A DNA stretch of 38,091 nucleotides from an uncultured Bacilli bacterium (GCA_947625575.1 CANQOV010000008.1:1-38091), one strand, 5' to 3'. Counted from the stretch's first letter, positions 1 through 8,378 are shown. The notes: generated from the letters alone by a model not told the origin. A program made the numbers and translations.

Positions 1-1
1 T

Positions 2-241
2 GAAGTTGATCAAGAAAAGTTAAGACTAGCAATGATAGATGAGATAGAGAAAAGAAGCTATAATGAGGGACATGATAGCGGATATAGTCAAGGCATGGAA
101 AAAGGGCTTTCTCAAGGCCTTAGCCAATTAAAACAAGAAAAACTAGAAATAGCTAAAAATCTTTTAAAAACAGGTATGGATATAGAAAATGTAAGCGAAA
201 TAACATCATTAAGTATTGAAGAAATAAAATCTATAAAATAA
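2..241 (+). CDS. C-terminal part of an Rpn-family (PD-(D/E)XK) recombination-promoting nuclease/putative transposase
   Basis: The reading frame is open from the left window edge (it reads EVDQEKLRLAMIDEIEK before the ORF-track start), so this is the 3' end of a longer gene. What is visible is the tail typical of Rpn/TIGR01784-type proteins: a Gly-rich helical stretch with repeated xxGxxxG spacing (YNEGHDSGYSQGMEKGLSQG), then a helix and a short helix-turn-helix-like ending, GMDIENVSEITSLSIEEIKSIK. The nuclease core would lie upstream, outside the window. Family members are scattered, rapidly duplicating accessory genes associated with RecA-independent recombination. The assignment rests only on this tail, so the family is probable and activity cannot be judged. 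Confidence 0.6.
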   Translation, partial: EVDQEKLRLAMIDEIEKRSYNEGHDSGYSQGMEKGLSQGLSQLKQEKLEIAKNLLKTGMDIENVSEITSLSIEEIKSIK

Positions 242-263
242 AGTTTTATGCAACTAAAACTTT
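240..263 (+). terminator. Hairpin after the Rpn-like gene, possible terminator
   Basis: A perfect 9-bp inverted repeat (AAAGTTTTA / TAAAACTTT) with a 6-nt loop overlaps the stop codon. The downstream T-rich tract is interrupted (TTTGTATGCTATTCTCTTTTT), so it is a weak intrinsic terminator candidate. Confidence 0.4.
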
Positions 264-314
264 GTATGCTATTCTCTTTTTACCTAAATTTACCTAAAAA
301 ACTATAGAAAAATG

Positions 315-343
315 TTGTATTTTTGAAAAAACTGCTGTATAAT
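315..343 (+). promoter_or_regulatory. Sigma-A-type promoter of rpmF
   Basis: TTGTAT at 315-320 and a perfect TATAAT at 338-343 are separated by 17 nt, about 50 nt before the rpmF start codon. Confidence 0.65.
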
Positions 344-392
344 TTAAAAAGCAGTGAAAAATAAGCTAAAATAAAAATAAAGGAGTGATAAT

Positions 393-575
393 ATGGCAGT
401 CCCAGCAAGAAAAGTTTCTAAAACAAGAGGAGCAACACGTCGTGCACATATGGCATTAAGTGCAAAAGCAACTACTAAATGTCCAAAATGTGGTGCTGTT
501 ATAAAATCTCATCGTGTATGTAAAAATTGCGGTGAATACAAAGGTACAAAAGTAATAAGTAAAGAAGAAGAGTAA
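393..575 (+). CDS. rpmF: 50S ribosomal protein L32
   Basis: A 60-residue protein with the bL32 signature: N-terminal MAVPARKVSKTRGATRRAHM, then a zinc ribbon CPKC...CKNC and a short acidic tail. It is part of the large ribosomal subunit near the peptidyl transferase region. Start codon supported by AAAGGAGTGATAAT just upstream. All four zinc-binding cysteines are present. It has its own promoter and is followed by a hairpin terminator, so it is a single-gene unit. The YceD/DUF177 gene that often precedes rpmF is absent here. Confidence 0.97.
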   Translation: MAVPARKVSKTRGATRRAHMALSAKATTKCPKCGAVIKSHRVCKNCGEYKGTKVISKEEE

Positions 576-606
576 TTACTAGCAAAAAATAAATAATTAT
601 AAAAAC

Positions 607-640
607 AAAAAGTTGTTAGAAATAACATCTTTTTCTTTTA
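607..640 (+). terminator. Rho-independent terminator of rpmF
   Basis: Stem AAAAAG-T-TGTTA / TAACA-T-CTTTTT with a GAAA loop and one internal T-T mismatch, followed by TTTTTCTTTT. Confidence 0.7.
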
Positions 641-665
641 CTTTTTTTAAAGACAAGAGTATAAT
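637..665 (+). promoter_or_regulatory. Probable promoter of the rimM-trmD operon
   Basis: TATAAT at 660-665 with a weak -35 (TTTACT, 637-642) at 17-nt spacing, starting directly behind the rpmF terminator. Confidence 0.5.
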
Positions 666-697
666 AAAAAATAGTTAATAACTAATTAGGTGGTTTT

Positions 698-1183
698 ATG
701 GATTATATATATGTTGGACGAATTATTACAACTCACGGTTTAAAAGGAGAATTAAAAATAAGATCGAGCTTTACTTATAAACAACAAGTATTTAAAGTAA
801 ATAATACACTCTACATCGGTAAAGAAAAAACTTCTCATAAAATATTAAATTATCGACCTCACCAAGATTACGATATGGTTTTACTAAAAGACATTTCTGA
901 TATTGATACTGCTATAAGATATAAAAACGAGCCAGTATATATTGATAAAAACCTAATAAAATTACCAGAAAACGAATATTTAGATAGTGACTTAATTGGT
1001 TTAAGAGCCTATTATAACGATAAAGAAATAGGAACTATTAAAAACATAGTTAACACTGGAGGAAATAACAATTTATTTTTAATAGATAAAAATAAATATA
1101 TTCCTAAACAACCAAATTTTATAAAAGAAATAGATTTAAATAAAAAAGAAATACATTTTAAAAACATTGAGGGATTATTATGA
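698..1183 (+). CDS. rimM: Ribosome maturation factor RimM
   Basis: 161 residues, usual family length. The N-terminal RimM beta-barrel opens with YVGRIITTHGLKGELKI, and the C-terminal PRC-barrel part is around residues 90-160 (DLIGLRAYYNDKEIGTI...). RimM binds S19 and assists maturation of the 30S head. RBS TTAGGTGGTTTT precedes ATG. The stop overlaps the trmD start by four bases (ATGA), indicating translational coupling; rimM-trmD pairing is nearly universal in bacteria, which supports the call. Confidence 0.95.
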   Translation: MDYIYVGRIITTHGLKGELKIRSSFTYKQQVFKVNNTLYIGKEKTSHKILNYRPHQDYDMVLLKDISDIDTAIRYKNEPVYIDKNLIKLPENEYLDSDLIGLRAYYNDKEIGTIKNIVNTGGNNNLFLIDKNKYIPKQPNFIKEIDLNKKEIHFKNIEGLL

Positions 1184-1842
1184 GAATAGATATATTAACA
1201 TTATTTGAAGATATGTTTACTGGATTTTTGAACGAATCAATTATAAAACGTGCTATCGACAAAAAATTAGTAGAAGTAAACATTATTAATTTTAGAAAAT
1301 ATTCTTCTGATCCTCATCAAAAAGTAGATGATACCCCTTATGGTGGAGGAGCAGGCATGGTTTTGATGATTGAGCCAATTTATAATGCCATAATGGATTT
1401 GAAAAAAGAAGATACTAAAATAATATTACTGACACCAGACGGCAAAACATATAACCAAAATATGGCAAAAGATTTTACCAAATATAAACATTTAATAATT
1501 ATCTGTGGACATTATGAAGGTTTTGATGATAGAATAAGGTCATTAGTAGATTTTGAAGTTTCTATTGGCGATTACATCTTAACTGGTGGCGAGATCCCCG
1601 CTATGGCAGTAAGTGATTCAATAATAAGATTAATAGACGGCGTAATAAACAAAGAATCACTAAAAGATGAATCATTTAATAACAATCTTTTAGACTATCC
1701 AACCTACACAAAACCTAGACAATTTAAAGGTATGGAAGTCCCTGAAGTACTATTAAGTGGCAATCATCAGCAAATAGAAGAATATCGAAGACAAGAACAA
1801 TTAAAAAAAACATCACAAAAAAGAAAAGATTTGTTAAATTGA
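1180..1842 (+). CDS. trmD: tRNA (guanine-37-N1)-methyltransferase
   Basis: A SPOUT-class methyltransferase that makes m1G37 in tRNAs from S-adenosylmethionine, preventing +1 frameshifting. 220 residues. Motifs seen: VDDTPYGGGAGMVLM, the knot region CGHYEGFDDRI and SIGDYILTGGE, and a C-terminal helical domain with PTYTKPRQFKGMEVPEVLLSGNH. Translationally coupled to rimM. Ends in TGA, one of the observations showing that UGA is a stop in this organism. Confidence 0.97.
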   Translation: MRIDILTLFEDMFTGFLNESIIKRAIDKKLVEVNIINFRKYSSDPHQKVDDTPYGGGAGMVLMIEPIYNAIMDLKKEDTKIILLTPDGKTYNQNMAKDFTKYKHLIIICGHYEGFDDRIRSLVDFEVSIGDYILTGGEIPAMAVSDSIIRLIDGVINKESLKDESFNNNLLDYPTYTKPRQFKGMEVPEVLLSGNHQQIEEYRRQEQLKKTSQKRKDLLN

Positions 1843-1851
1843 GGTGGTTAT

Positions 1852-2307
1852 ATGGCTGTATCTAAACGTTTTATAGTAAAAAAAGAAGCAAACAATGATG
1901 TAATATCATACTTTGAATATGATAAGTTAAAAGGATATAACGTTCATCCTAAAAAAAATGTTAGTTTTGAAAACATGATTAATGTTAATGAAATGGTTAT
2001 AATAAATCCAAGTTTAATTACCAAATTAGTAGGCAAAAAATGTTCTAGATCTTTAGAAAAAATTATCAAAGACATGAGCTTATTATATGACGATGATGAC
2101 GATACTGATTCAGGTATTTCCTTGGTATTAGATGAATTGGAAAGATTTCGCACTATTCTTATGAATAGATATAGAGAATATATGAAAAAAGAAGAATATA
2201 ACTTATATTTAAAGAAATTAGAAATTATTAAAAAAGAACTTGAATTAAAACAACAAGTCTTATTAGAACGTGAATATTTTGAGCAAGACACTCATAAGTC
2301 AAGATAA
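1852..2307 (+). CDS. Conserved-type protein of unknown function, downstream of trmD
   Basis: I do not recognise a named family. The 151-residue protein has a basic N terminus (MAVSKRFIVKK), a central acidic run of aspartates (LLYDDDDDTD, about residues 78-87) and a long charged helical C-terminal half (residues about 90-151) rich in Leu/Glu/Lys that could form a coiled coil. No signal peptide or membrane segment is seen, so it is probably cytosolic. RBS GAGGTGG lies before ATG. It follows trmD by 9 nt and so is probably cotranscribed with rimM-trmD. In many Firmicutes this slot after trmD is occupied by rplS, which here is about 23 kb away. Confidence 0.8.
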   Translation: MAVSKRFIVKKEANNDVISYFEYDKLKGYNVHPKKNVSFENMINVNEMVIINPSLITKLVGKKCSRSLEKIIKDMSLLYDDDDDTDSGISLVLDELERFRTILMNRYREYMKKEEYNLYLKKLEIIKKELELKQQVLLEREYFEQDTHKSR

Positions 2308-2320
2308 GATTATTTTTAGC

Positions 2321-2340
2321 TAAAAGTGTAGCACTTTTTA
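2321..2340 (+). terminator. Short hairpin, possible terminator before murG
   Basis: AAAAGTG-TAG-CACTTTTT forms a 7-bp stem with a 3-nt loop. The T run is short and inside the stem, so function is uncertain. Confidence 0.35.
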
Positions 2341-2347
2341 AAAGATG

Positions 2348-2356
2348 TGATATAAT
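2348..2356 (+). promoter_or_regulatory. Extended -10 promoter of the murG operon
   Basis: TGATATAAT (TGn plus perfect TATAAT) 19 nt before the murG start. No good -35 at 17 nt, as expected for an extended -10 promoter. Confidence 0.6.
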
Positions 2357-2374
2357 GAAGTAGGATGTGATTGT

Positions 2375-3445
2375 ATGAAATACCTAATTAGTGCTGGAGG
2401 TACTGGAGGGCATATTTATCCTGCTATATCCATAATAAATACTATTAGAAAAAATGATAAATCTCATGAAATACTATTTATAGGTACGACTACAAGGATG
2501 GAAAAAGACATAATTCCCCAATTAGGAATAAAATACATAGGATTAGATATTATAGGACTAAGTAAAAACCCTCTAAAATTGGTAGAAGCTCTATACTACA
2601 ATTTAAAAAGTTATAAAAAAAGTTTAAAAATAATAAAAGATTTTAATCCCGATATTACTATTGGTGTTGGAGGATATGTGACAGCTCCAGTATGTTTAGC
2701 ATCTCATAAACTAAACGTACCAATCTTGCTTCATGAGCAAAACTCTATTCCTGGCAAAGCCAATAAAATGTTATCAAAATATGCAACAGTTGTTTGTCTA
2801 TCCATGGAAAATAGCAAAAAATATTTTTCAACTAACAACTGTGTCTACACAGGTAACCCAAGGGGAGAAGAAATATTAACTTATCCTAAGGCCAATAAAA
2901 AAGATTATGGTTTAAATGAAAATAAAAAATTAGTATTAATAACCACTGGCTCTCTAGGAGCAGAAACAGTAAATGAAAAAATTAAAGAAATGCTAAAGAA
3001 TTTTAACGAAACATCATATGAAATACTATTTGTAACAGGCAAAAAAACTTATGAATATTTTAAAGATTGTACTAAAAAAGGTGTCAAAGTTGTTGATTAT
3101 CTTGAAGATATGCCTAAAGTATTAAAAATAACTGATTTAATAGTTTCAAGGGCAGGAGCTACCACCATTTCTGAGATAACCTCACTTGGTATACCATCAA
3201 TTTTAATACCATCTCCATACGTAGCTAATAATCATCAATACGTCAATGCCAAGGATTTAGAAGATCATAATGCCTGTGTTTTAATAGAAGAAAATCACCT
3301 AGATCCCAACGAATTATTAAAAGAAATAAATAATATTTTAAACGACAAAGAAAAATATGATAAATTGAAAAAAGGTGCACAAAAATTAGGTGTTTCTAAC
3401 AGTGCTACAAGAATTTATCAAGAAATTTTAAAAATTGTTAAGTAG
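2375..3445 (+). CDS. murG: UDP-GlcNAc:undecaprenyl-pyrophosphoryl-MurNAc-pentapeptide GlcNAc transferase
   Basis: A GT28 glycosyltransferase that adds GlcNAc to lipid I to make lipid II at the inner face of the membrane. 356 residues, full length. Motifs: GGTGGHIYPA at the N terminus, GVGGYVTAP, LLHEQNSIPGKAN, and the C-domain donor-binding motif SRAGATTISEI followed by IPSPYVANNHQ. First gene of murG-murB-divIB, spaced by 8 and 3 nt, a classic segment of the division/cell-wall cluster. Confidence 0.97.
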   Translation: MKYLISAGGTGGHIYPAISIINTIRKNDKSHEILFIGTTTRMEKDIIPQLGIKYIGLDIIGLSKNPLKLVEALYYNLKSYKKSLKIIKDFNPDITIGVGGYVTAPVCLASHKLNVPILLHEQNSIPGKANKMLSKYATVVCLSMENSKKYFSTNNCVYTGNPRGEEILTYPKANKKDYGLNENKKLVLITTGSLGAETVNEKIKEMLKNFNETSYEILFVTGKKTYEYFKDCTKKGVKVVDYLEDMPKVLKITDLIVSRAGATTISEITSLGIPSILIPSPYVANNHQYVNAKDLEDHNACVLIEENHLDPNELLKEINNILNDKEKYDKLKKGAQKLGVSNSATRIYQEILKIVK

Positions 3446-3453
3446 GAGACTGT

Positions 3454-4356
3454 ATGAAAAACGTAAATGAATTTTTAAACAAACAAGAAATTACCTATCA
3501 AGAAAACGTATCGTTTAAACGCCTTACAACTTATCGCTGTGGAGGAAAAGCAAAATATGTAGTTTTTCCTGATAGTGTTACTAAATTAAAAAGTTTATTA
3601 AAATATTTAAAAGATAATAATATAAAATATAAAGTCTTTGGAAATGGCTCTAATATTTTAGCTAGTGAAAAAGACTATGACGGTGTTATCATTAAGCTAA
3701 CTAAATTTAACAAATACACTATTGATAATGATGTAGTAACAGCACAAGCTGGAGTTAATCTATCACTTTTAGCTAACGAATTATCCAAAAACTGTTACAG
3801 TGGACTAGAATTTGCTTGTGGTATACCCGGGACAGTAGGAGGAGCTATCTACATGAACGCGGGTGCTTACTTAAAAGACATTGCTTCCCTAGTAATAGAT
3901 GTAACATTGTTAGATGAAAATCTAAATGTGCTAGTGCTAAAAAAAGAAGATTTAAATTTTTCTTATCGAAGCTCACTATTGCAAAGTAAAAATTATATTT
4001 GCCTAGAAGCTAGACTAAAACTTGAAAAACAAGAAAACAATGAACAAATATTAACCGTAGTATCTAATAGATTAAAGCGTAGATTATCAACCCAACCACT
4101 AGATTATCCCTCTGCAGGATCTGTATTTAGAAATCCCGAAGATGATTTTGCGGGTAGGTTAGTAGAAGAGTGTAATCTAAAAGGAAAAATTATCGGGGGT
4201 GCTATGATAAGCGATAAACATGCTAATTTCATAATTAACAAAGATAATGCTAAAGCAACTGATATTAAACAACTAATGGATTTAGCCCAAGAAGAAGTAT
4301 ATAAAAAGTTTAATGTAAAATTAAGAATAGAACAAGAATTATTCAATTGGGAGTAA
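3454..4356 (+). CDS. murB: UDP-N-acetylenolpyruvoylglucosamine reductase
   Basis: FAD-dependent reductase making UDP-MurNAc in the cytosolic phase of peptidoglycan synthesis. 300 residues, the shorter Gram-positive-type MurB. FAD-binding features: TYRCGGKAKYVVFP, GNGSNIL, CGIPGTVGGAIYMNAGAY; the catalytic serine region PSAGSVFRNP; and the C-terminal GGAMISDKHANFIIN. RBS GTAGGAGACTGT. Sits between murG and divIB with very short gaps. Confidence 0.97.
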   Translation: MKNVNEFLNKQEITYQENVSFKRLTTYRCGGKAKYVVFPDSVTKLKSLLKYLKDNNIKYKVFGNGSNILASEKDYDGVIIKLTKFNKYTIDNDVVTAQAGVNLSLLANELSKNCYSGLEFACGIPGTVGGAIYMNAGAYLKDIASLVIDVTLLDENLNVLVLKKEDLNFSYRSSLLQSKNYICLEARLKLEKQENNEQILTVVSNRLKRRLSTQPLDYPSAGSVFRNPEDDFAGRLVEECNLKGKIIGGAMISDKHANFIINKDNAKATDIKQLMDLAQEEVYKKFNVKLRIEQELFNWE

Positions 4357-4359
4357 AAA

Positions 4360-5028
4360 ATGAAAAAAAGAAGATTATCAAAAAAGGGGAAAATATTATT
4401 TTTAACTATTATCTTTATAATTATAATAGTCTTTAGTTATCTATATTTTATTGATCACTCTATCAAAGGAATATTTATAGAAAATAATAATATAGTAAGT
4501 GATGACGAAATAATAAAACAAGCCTCATTGGAAGATTATCCCAATTTCTACTTAACAACAAGTTATAGCATAAAAAAGAAATTATTAAAAAATCCTTATA
4601 TCAAAGATGTCAAAATAACTAAAAAATTTTATCATGAAATCCATATTTTTATCGAAGAACATAAACCTTTATTTATAAATCAAGAAACAAATAAAATAAT
4701 ATTAGAAAATGGACAATCTATTACTAATGACGATAAATTATCACTTCCAGTATTAATAAATCATGTTGAACAAGAAGAATATGCTAATTTCATAAATAAA
4801 ATAAGTAGAATTGATAATTTAATAATAAACAAAATATCTGAAATAAAATATGATCCCACCACTTTAGATGAAGATCGTTTCTTACTATATATGAACGATC
4901 AAAATTATGTTTATATAACTTTAACAAAAATAGAATTATTAAACAAATATGATGAAGCAGTGACTAAATTAAATGGTAAAAAAGGAATATTATATTTAGA
5001 TTCAGGAAATTATTTTGAAATAAAATAG
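4360..5028 (+). CDS. divIB: Cell-division protein DivIB/FtsQ
   Basis: Bitopic membrane protein of the divisome. 222 residues: a basic cytosolic tail (MKKRRLSKKGK), one membrane segment (about residues 12-30, ILFLTIIFIIIIVFSYLYF), then a POTRA domain (about 33-100, IFIENNNIVSDDEIIKQA ... NPYIKDVKITKKFYHEIHIFIEEHKP) and the FtsQ/DivIB beta domain. It works with FtsL and DivIC to activate septal PBP/FtsW. It begins 3 nt after murB stops. The annotation follows fold pattern and context; sequence identity in this family is always low. Confidence 0.9.
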   Translation: MKKRRLSKKGKILFLTIIFIIIIVFSYLYFIDHSIKGIFIENNNIVSDDEIIKQASLEDYPNFYLTTSYSIKKKLLKNPYIKDVKITKKFYHEIHIFIEEHKPLFINQETNKIILENGQSITNDDKLSLPVLINHVEQEEYANFINKISRIDNLIINKISEIKYDPTTLDEDRFLLYMNDQNYVYITLTKIELLNKYDEAVTKLNGKKGILYLDSGNYFEIK

Positions 5029-5037
5029 GTAAAAATA

Positions 5038-5066
5038 TTGAAATCAAAGTAAAAAAGTAGTATAAT
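5038..5066 (+). promoter_or_regulatory. Promoter of the tRNA-Arg gene
   Basis: TTGAAA (5038-5043), 17-nt spacer and perfect TATAAT (5061-5066), about 29 nt before the mature tRNA 5' end. One of the cleanest promoters in the window. Confidence 0.8.
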
Positions 5067-5094
5067 CTACAAGTGTAATCAATATTTTTATTCT

Positions 5095-5171
5095 GTGCCC
5101 GTAGATCAATTGGATAGATCGTTTGGCTACGGACCAAAAGGTTGAGGGTTCAAATCCTTCCGGGCACGCCA
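5095..5171 (+). tRNA. tRNA-Arg (anticodon ACG)
   Basis: Folds as a standard cloverleaf: acceptor GTGCCCG/CGGGCAC, D stem GATC/GATC, anticodon stem TTTGG/CCAAA around loop CTACGGA (anticodon ACG, read as ICG after deamination), T arm GAGGG-TTCAAAT-CCTTC, discriminator G and encoded CCA. It decodes CGU/CGC/CGA. A clear promoter precedes it and a strong terminator follows it, so it is an independent transcription unit. Confidence 0.96.
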
Positions 5172-5181
5172 AATGTTAAAT

Positions 5182-5215
5182 AAAGTAACTTTATATTTTA
5201 GAAGTTACTTTTTTT
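5182..5215 (+). terminator. Rho-independent terminator of tRNA-Arg
   Basis: Perfect 10-bp stem AAAGTAACTT / AAGTTACTTT followed by a T run. Confidence 0.85.
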
Positions 5216-5358
5216 GTTATTATATAAAAAAACTAAATCAAAAAACTATGTAATATTTAAGGTATACTTATAAAGTTTATCAAAACCCTATCAAGTTAAA
5301 TAATTTTTATCCAAAGTATAAATAATTTTATAATGCTCACAATAATAATGGTGATAAT

Positions 5359-6799
5359 ATGAGTATCTGGTCAATTGATGAAAAAAAACATCTTCCTCAA
5401 GAATTAACAAAAGATGAAACATTTAATACCCTAATAATTGGAGGAGGACTAACTGGTATGACTACCGCCTATTACTTAAAAGATAGTGAAAAAATATGCC
5501 TAATAGATTCTGGATTAATAGGACATGGAACAACTTTAAATACCACAGCTAAAATAACTTACTTTCAACAAAGAATCTATACTAAAATAGCAAAAATATC
5601 TAACCAAGAAAATGCTTCTTTATATCTAAAAAGTCAAAAAGAAGCAATCAATAGTCTAAAACAAATTATTGAAACTGAAAAAATAGATTGTGACTTAAAA
5701 AAAACTTTCTCATACGTCTTTGCTAACAGCAAAAAAGAAATAAAGCCTTTAGAAAAAGAAGTTGCCTTTTTAAAATCACAAAACATAAAAGTAGAAAATC
5801 TTCCTTTACCAAATAAAACCAAATCATATAGATCATATTGTATTTCTGATACTTATACTTTTAATCCAATAAAGCATATATGACATCATCAAAAAAACTG
5901 TTTCTATCTATGAAAACAGTCCCATAATTGATATCAAAAAAGAAAATGATTACTATCTATGTTCCACCAATAAAGCTACAATTAAATGTAAAAATGTTAT
6001 TTTAGCCTGTCATTATCCATTTTTTATATATCCTTATTTACTTCCTATACGCTGTTCAATTGAGAAATCTTACATCATCATAAGCAAAGTAAAAAAATAT
6101 TCTTCCTACACAGCAATCTCATCAAACAATCCTACCTATTCAATAAGATATTACCAAGATAAAAACGACATATATCAAATCTCTTTAGGACAATCTCATA
6201 ACACGGTCATTAAACAAAATGATAAAAAACATTTTAAAAAAGTTCAGAAAATGTTTAAATTAAAGAAAAAAGACATCAAAGAAAAATATACTAATACAGA
6301 CATAATGACCATTGATCATTTGCCTTACATCGGTAAAATAAAAGAAAATCTCTACCTAGCAACAGGCTATAACACCTGGGGTATAACCAACAGCATAATT
6401 GCAGCTAAAATAATATCAGATTTACTAGTTAACAAAGAAAATGAGTATGCCAAACTATTTAATCCTTTAAGAAAAAGCTTAGCATTTTTCTCCAAAATCC
6501 CATATTACATCTTATGTCAGACTAAATCCTTTCTAGGCCCAAAATTGAATCGAAGAAAATCTTGGTACAAAAACAATCTAAAAATAGAAAATAAACAAGG
6601 GCATAACATAGCTATTTACATCGATGAGAAAAATCATAAACACACTGTATACACAACCTGTCCTCATCTAGGTTGTACCTTAATATTTAACGAAGAAGAA
6701 AAAACTTGGGATTGTCCTTGCCACAGTTCAAGATTTGATATTGATGGCAAATGTATCAAAGGTCCAAGTCTTAAAGATATAACTTATCATGAAAAATAA
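5359..6799 (+). pseudogene. Frameshifted FAD-dependent oxidoreductase with C-terminal Rieske domain
   Basis: Two ORF-track pieces (5359-5883 and 6251-6799) belong to one gene. The second frame is actually open from at least 5882 (DIIKKTVSIYENSP...) to 6799, so one frameshift at about 5875-5882 breaks it. The first part carries the dinucleotide-binding motif LIIGGGLTGMTTAYYL and a DAO-type (glycine oxidase-like) fold. The second carries the end of the FAD domain (TGYNTWGITNSI) and a Rieske [2Fe-2S] motif, CPHLGC...CPCHSSRFD. Restoring two bases gives about 480 residues, the usual length for this DAO-Rieske family of probable electron-transfer oxidases. The break lies in an AT dinucleotide run (CATATATGAC); adding one AT gives HIYDIIKK, which fits the family pattern. 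It is either a recent pseudogene or an assembly error. Confidence 0.85.
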
Positions 6800-6936
6800 A
6801 TAACAAATATTTTACAAAAAATTAAAAATATTGTAACATAAAAATGTATATACTTTATAGAACAAAAAATCTTTAGCATATTCTAAGACTAAAAGTGTTA
6901 AAATATAAAAGAAGTCTAAATTTCTAATAAGATTTT

Positions 6937-7188
6937 TTAATAATATGGATAATAAGGTCCATATTGATATGGTCTATATGGATAAGGTCTTACTCCTCCA
7001 GTAAGAAGTGGTGCAGATAAAAATCCGAGGGCAAATGGTAAAACGAATCCTCCTCCAAATCTGTTTGGTTGAGGTCTAGCTCCCGGTCTATTTGGATATG
7101 GTCTTACTTGACGACTGCTCTCATTTCTTGTAAAAGAAGGATATATAGACTGACTATAAGGTGAAACATAAGTATAATTTTGTTGCAT
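6937..7188 (-). CDS. Small Tyr/Pro-rich protein with a central hydrophobic segment
   Basis: I do not recognise a named family with confidence. 83 residues: a polar N terminus, then RPYPNRPGARPQPNRFGGG, a hydrophobic stretch FVLPFALGFLSAPLLTGG (about residues 48-66), and a C-terminal RPYPYRPYQYGPYYPYY. This composition resembles small spore-coat or surface proteins of Firmicutes in which a short hydrophobic core is flanked by Tyr/Pro/Gly repeats; that reading is inference. RBS AAAGGAG lies before ATG on the minus strand. It is transcribed divergently from the aminopeptidase gene, whose -35 overlaps its start codon. Confidence 0.75.
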   Translation of the reverse strand: MQQNYTYVSPYSQSIYPSFTRNESSRQVRPYPNRPGARPQPNRFGGGFVLPFALGFLSAPLLTGGVRPYPYRPYQYGPYYPYY

Positions 7189-7210
7189 AACTATTACTCC
7201 TTTCTATAAT
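7183..7210 (+). promoter_or_regulatory. Promoter of the M29 aminopeptidase gene
   Basis: TTGCAT (7183-7188) and TATAAT (7205-7210), 16-nt spacer, 33 nt before the start codon. The -35 overlaps the first codons of the divergent minus-strand gene. Confidence 0.6.
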
Positions 7211-7242
7211 AGTGTATGTAAAATAAATAAGAGGGTGATAAC

Positions 7243-8346
7243 ATGGAAAAAATAAAAAAATTAGCACAAACGATAGTAAACTATTCAATCAATGTCCAAG
7301 AAAATGAAAATGTTTTAATAACTTGTGATGATCTTGTAGCAAAACCACTAATAAAAGAATTAATAAAAGCTATAAAACTTCGTAAAGGTAATCCATTTGT
7401 TAATATAACCGATCAACAAATAGAGAACTTATTATATGACGCTACAACACCAAAAAGAATAGAAACTTTAAAAGATATTGATATGGAAACAATAAAACAC
7501 TATGATAGTTTTATAAGACTTCATTGTAGCATTAATGACTATGAAACAAAAGATGTAAATAAAGACATCATAAATAACATTAACAAAGCCAAAGAAAAAT
7601 CACATGATATCATGATTAATCAAAGAAAATGGGTCCTTTTAAATTACCCAACTAACTTAGATGCTTATAAAGCTAAAATGAGTAGTGATAAATACTTTGA
7701 TTATGCAATGGATACTATGTGTTATGACTATGCCAAAATGGAAGAAGATCTAACACCTCTAAAACAATTAATGGAAAAAACAGACAAAGTAAGATTGACT
7801 GCCTCAAATACAGATATAACTTTTAGTATTAAAAACATGCCAATAATTCCTTGCTGTGGAACAATGAATATTCCAGATGGTGAAATCTACTGTGCTCCAG
7901 TAAAAAATTCTGTAAACGGAACAATAACTTATAACACTCCGTCGACTTATCGTGGTAATGTCTACAATGGAGTTAGTCTAACATTTAAAAATGGTAAAAT
8001 TATTGAAGCAAAATGTGATAACGAACAACAAAATGCTAAATTAAATGAAATATTTAATAGTGATACTGGTGCAAGATATATTGGAGAGTTCTCTTTAGGG
8101 CTAAATCCATTAATAACCAAACCAATGAACGATATATTATATGATGAAAAAATAATTGGTAGTATTCACTTTACACCCGGCTCAGCCTATAAAGATAGTT
8201 ATAATGGTAATGATTCAATAATTCATTGGGACATGGTTTTAATCCAAACCAAAGAATATGGTGGAGGAGATATCTATTTTGATGATGTCTTAATAAGACA
8301 TAATGGTATCTTTGTTTTAGAAGAATTAAAAAAGTTAAACAAATAA
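7243..8346 (+). CDS. Aminopeptidase of the M29 (AmpS/PepS/thermophilic) family
   Basis: Cytosolic metallo-exopeptidase releasing N-terminal residues from peptides. 367 residues, slightly shorter than the usual about 410. Probable metal and catalytic residues are visible in order: NIPDGEIYCAPV (Glu), IGEFSLGLNP (Glu), GSIHFTPGSAY (His, Tyr) and IIHWDMVLI (His, Asp), matching the M29 pattern. RBS GAGGGTGATAAC lies before ATG. Monocistronic: own promoter upstream, strong terminator at its stop codon. Confidence 0.93.
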   Translation: MEKIKKLAQTIVNYSINVQENENVLITCDDLVAKPLIKELIKAIKLRKGNPFVNITDQQIENLLYDATTPKRIETLKDIDMETIKHYDSFIRLHCSINDYETKDVNKDIINNINKAKEKSHDIMINQRKWVLLNYPTNLDAYKAKMSSDKYFDYAMDTMCYDYAKMEEDLTPLKQLMEKTDKVRLTASNTDITFSIKNMPIIPCCGTMNIPDGEIYCAPVKNSVNGTITYNTPSTYRGNVYNGVSLTFKNGKIIEAKCDNEQQNAKLNEIFNSDTGARYIGEFSLGLNPLITKPMNDILYDEKIIGSIHFTPGSAYKDSYNGNDSIIHWDMVLIQTKEYGGGDIYFDDVLIRHNGIFVLEELKKLNK

Positions 8347-8370
8347 AGCCTAGAGCTTTATTTTTCTTTT
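8341..8370 (+). terminator. Terminator of the aminopeptidase gene
   Basis: 9-bp perfect stem AAATAAAGC / GCTTTATTT with loop CTAGA, followed by TTCTTTTTCC. It overlaps the stop codon. Confidence 0.8.
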
Positions 8371-8378
8371 TCCTACCC

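Noticed and set aside
5875-5890. Programmed +1 frameshift at ATA-TGA-C, similar to the prfB site
   Set aside because: There is no Shine-Dalgarno-like stimulator just upstream, AUA is not a known slippery codon here, and a two-base loss in the AT run fits the family register better.
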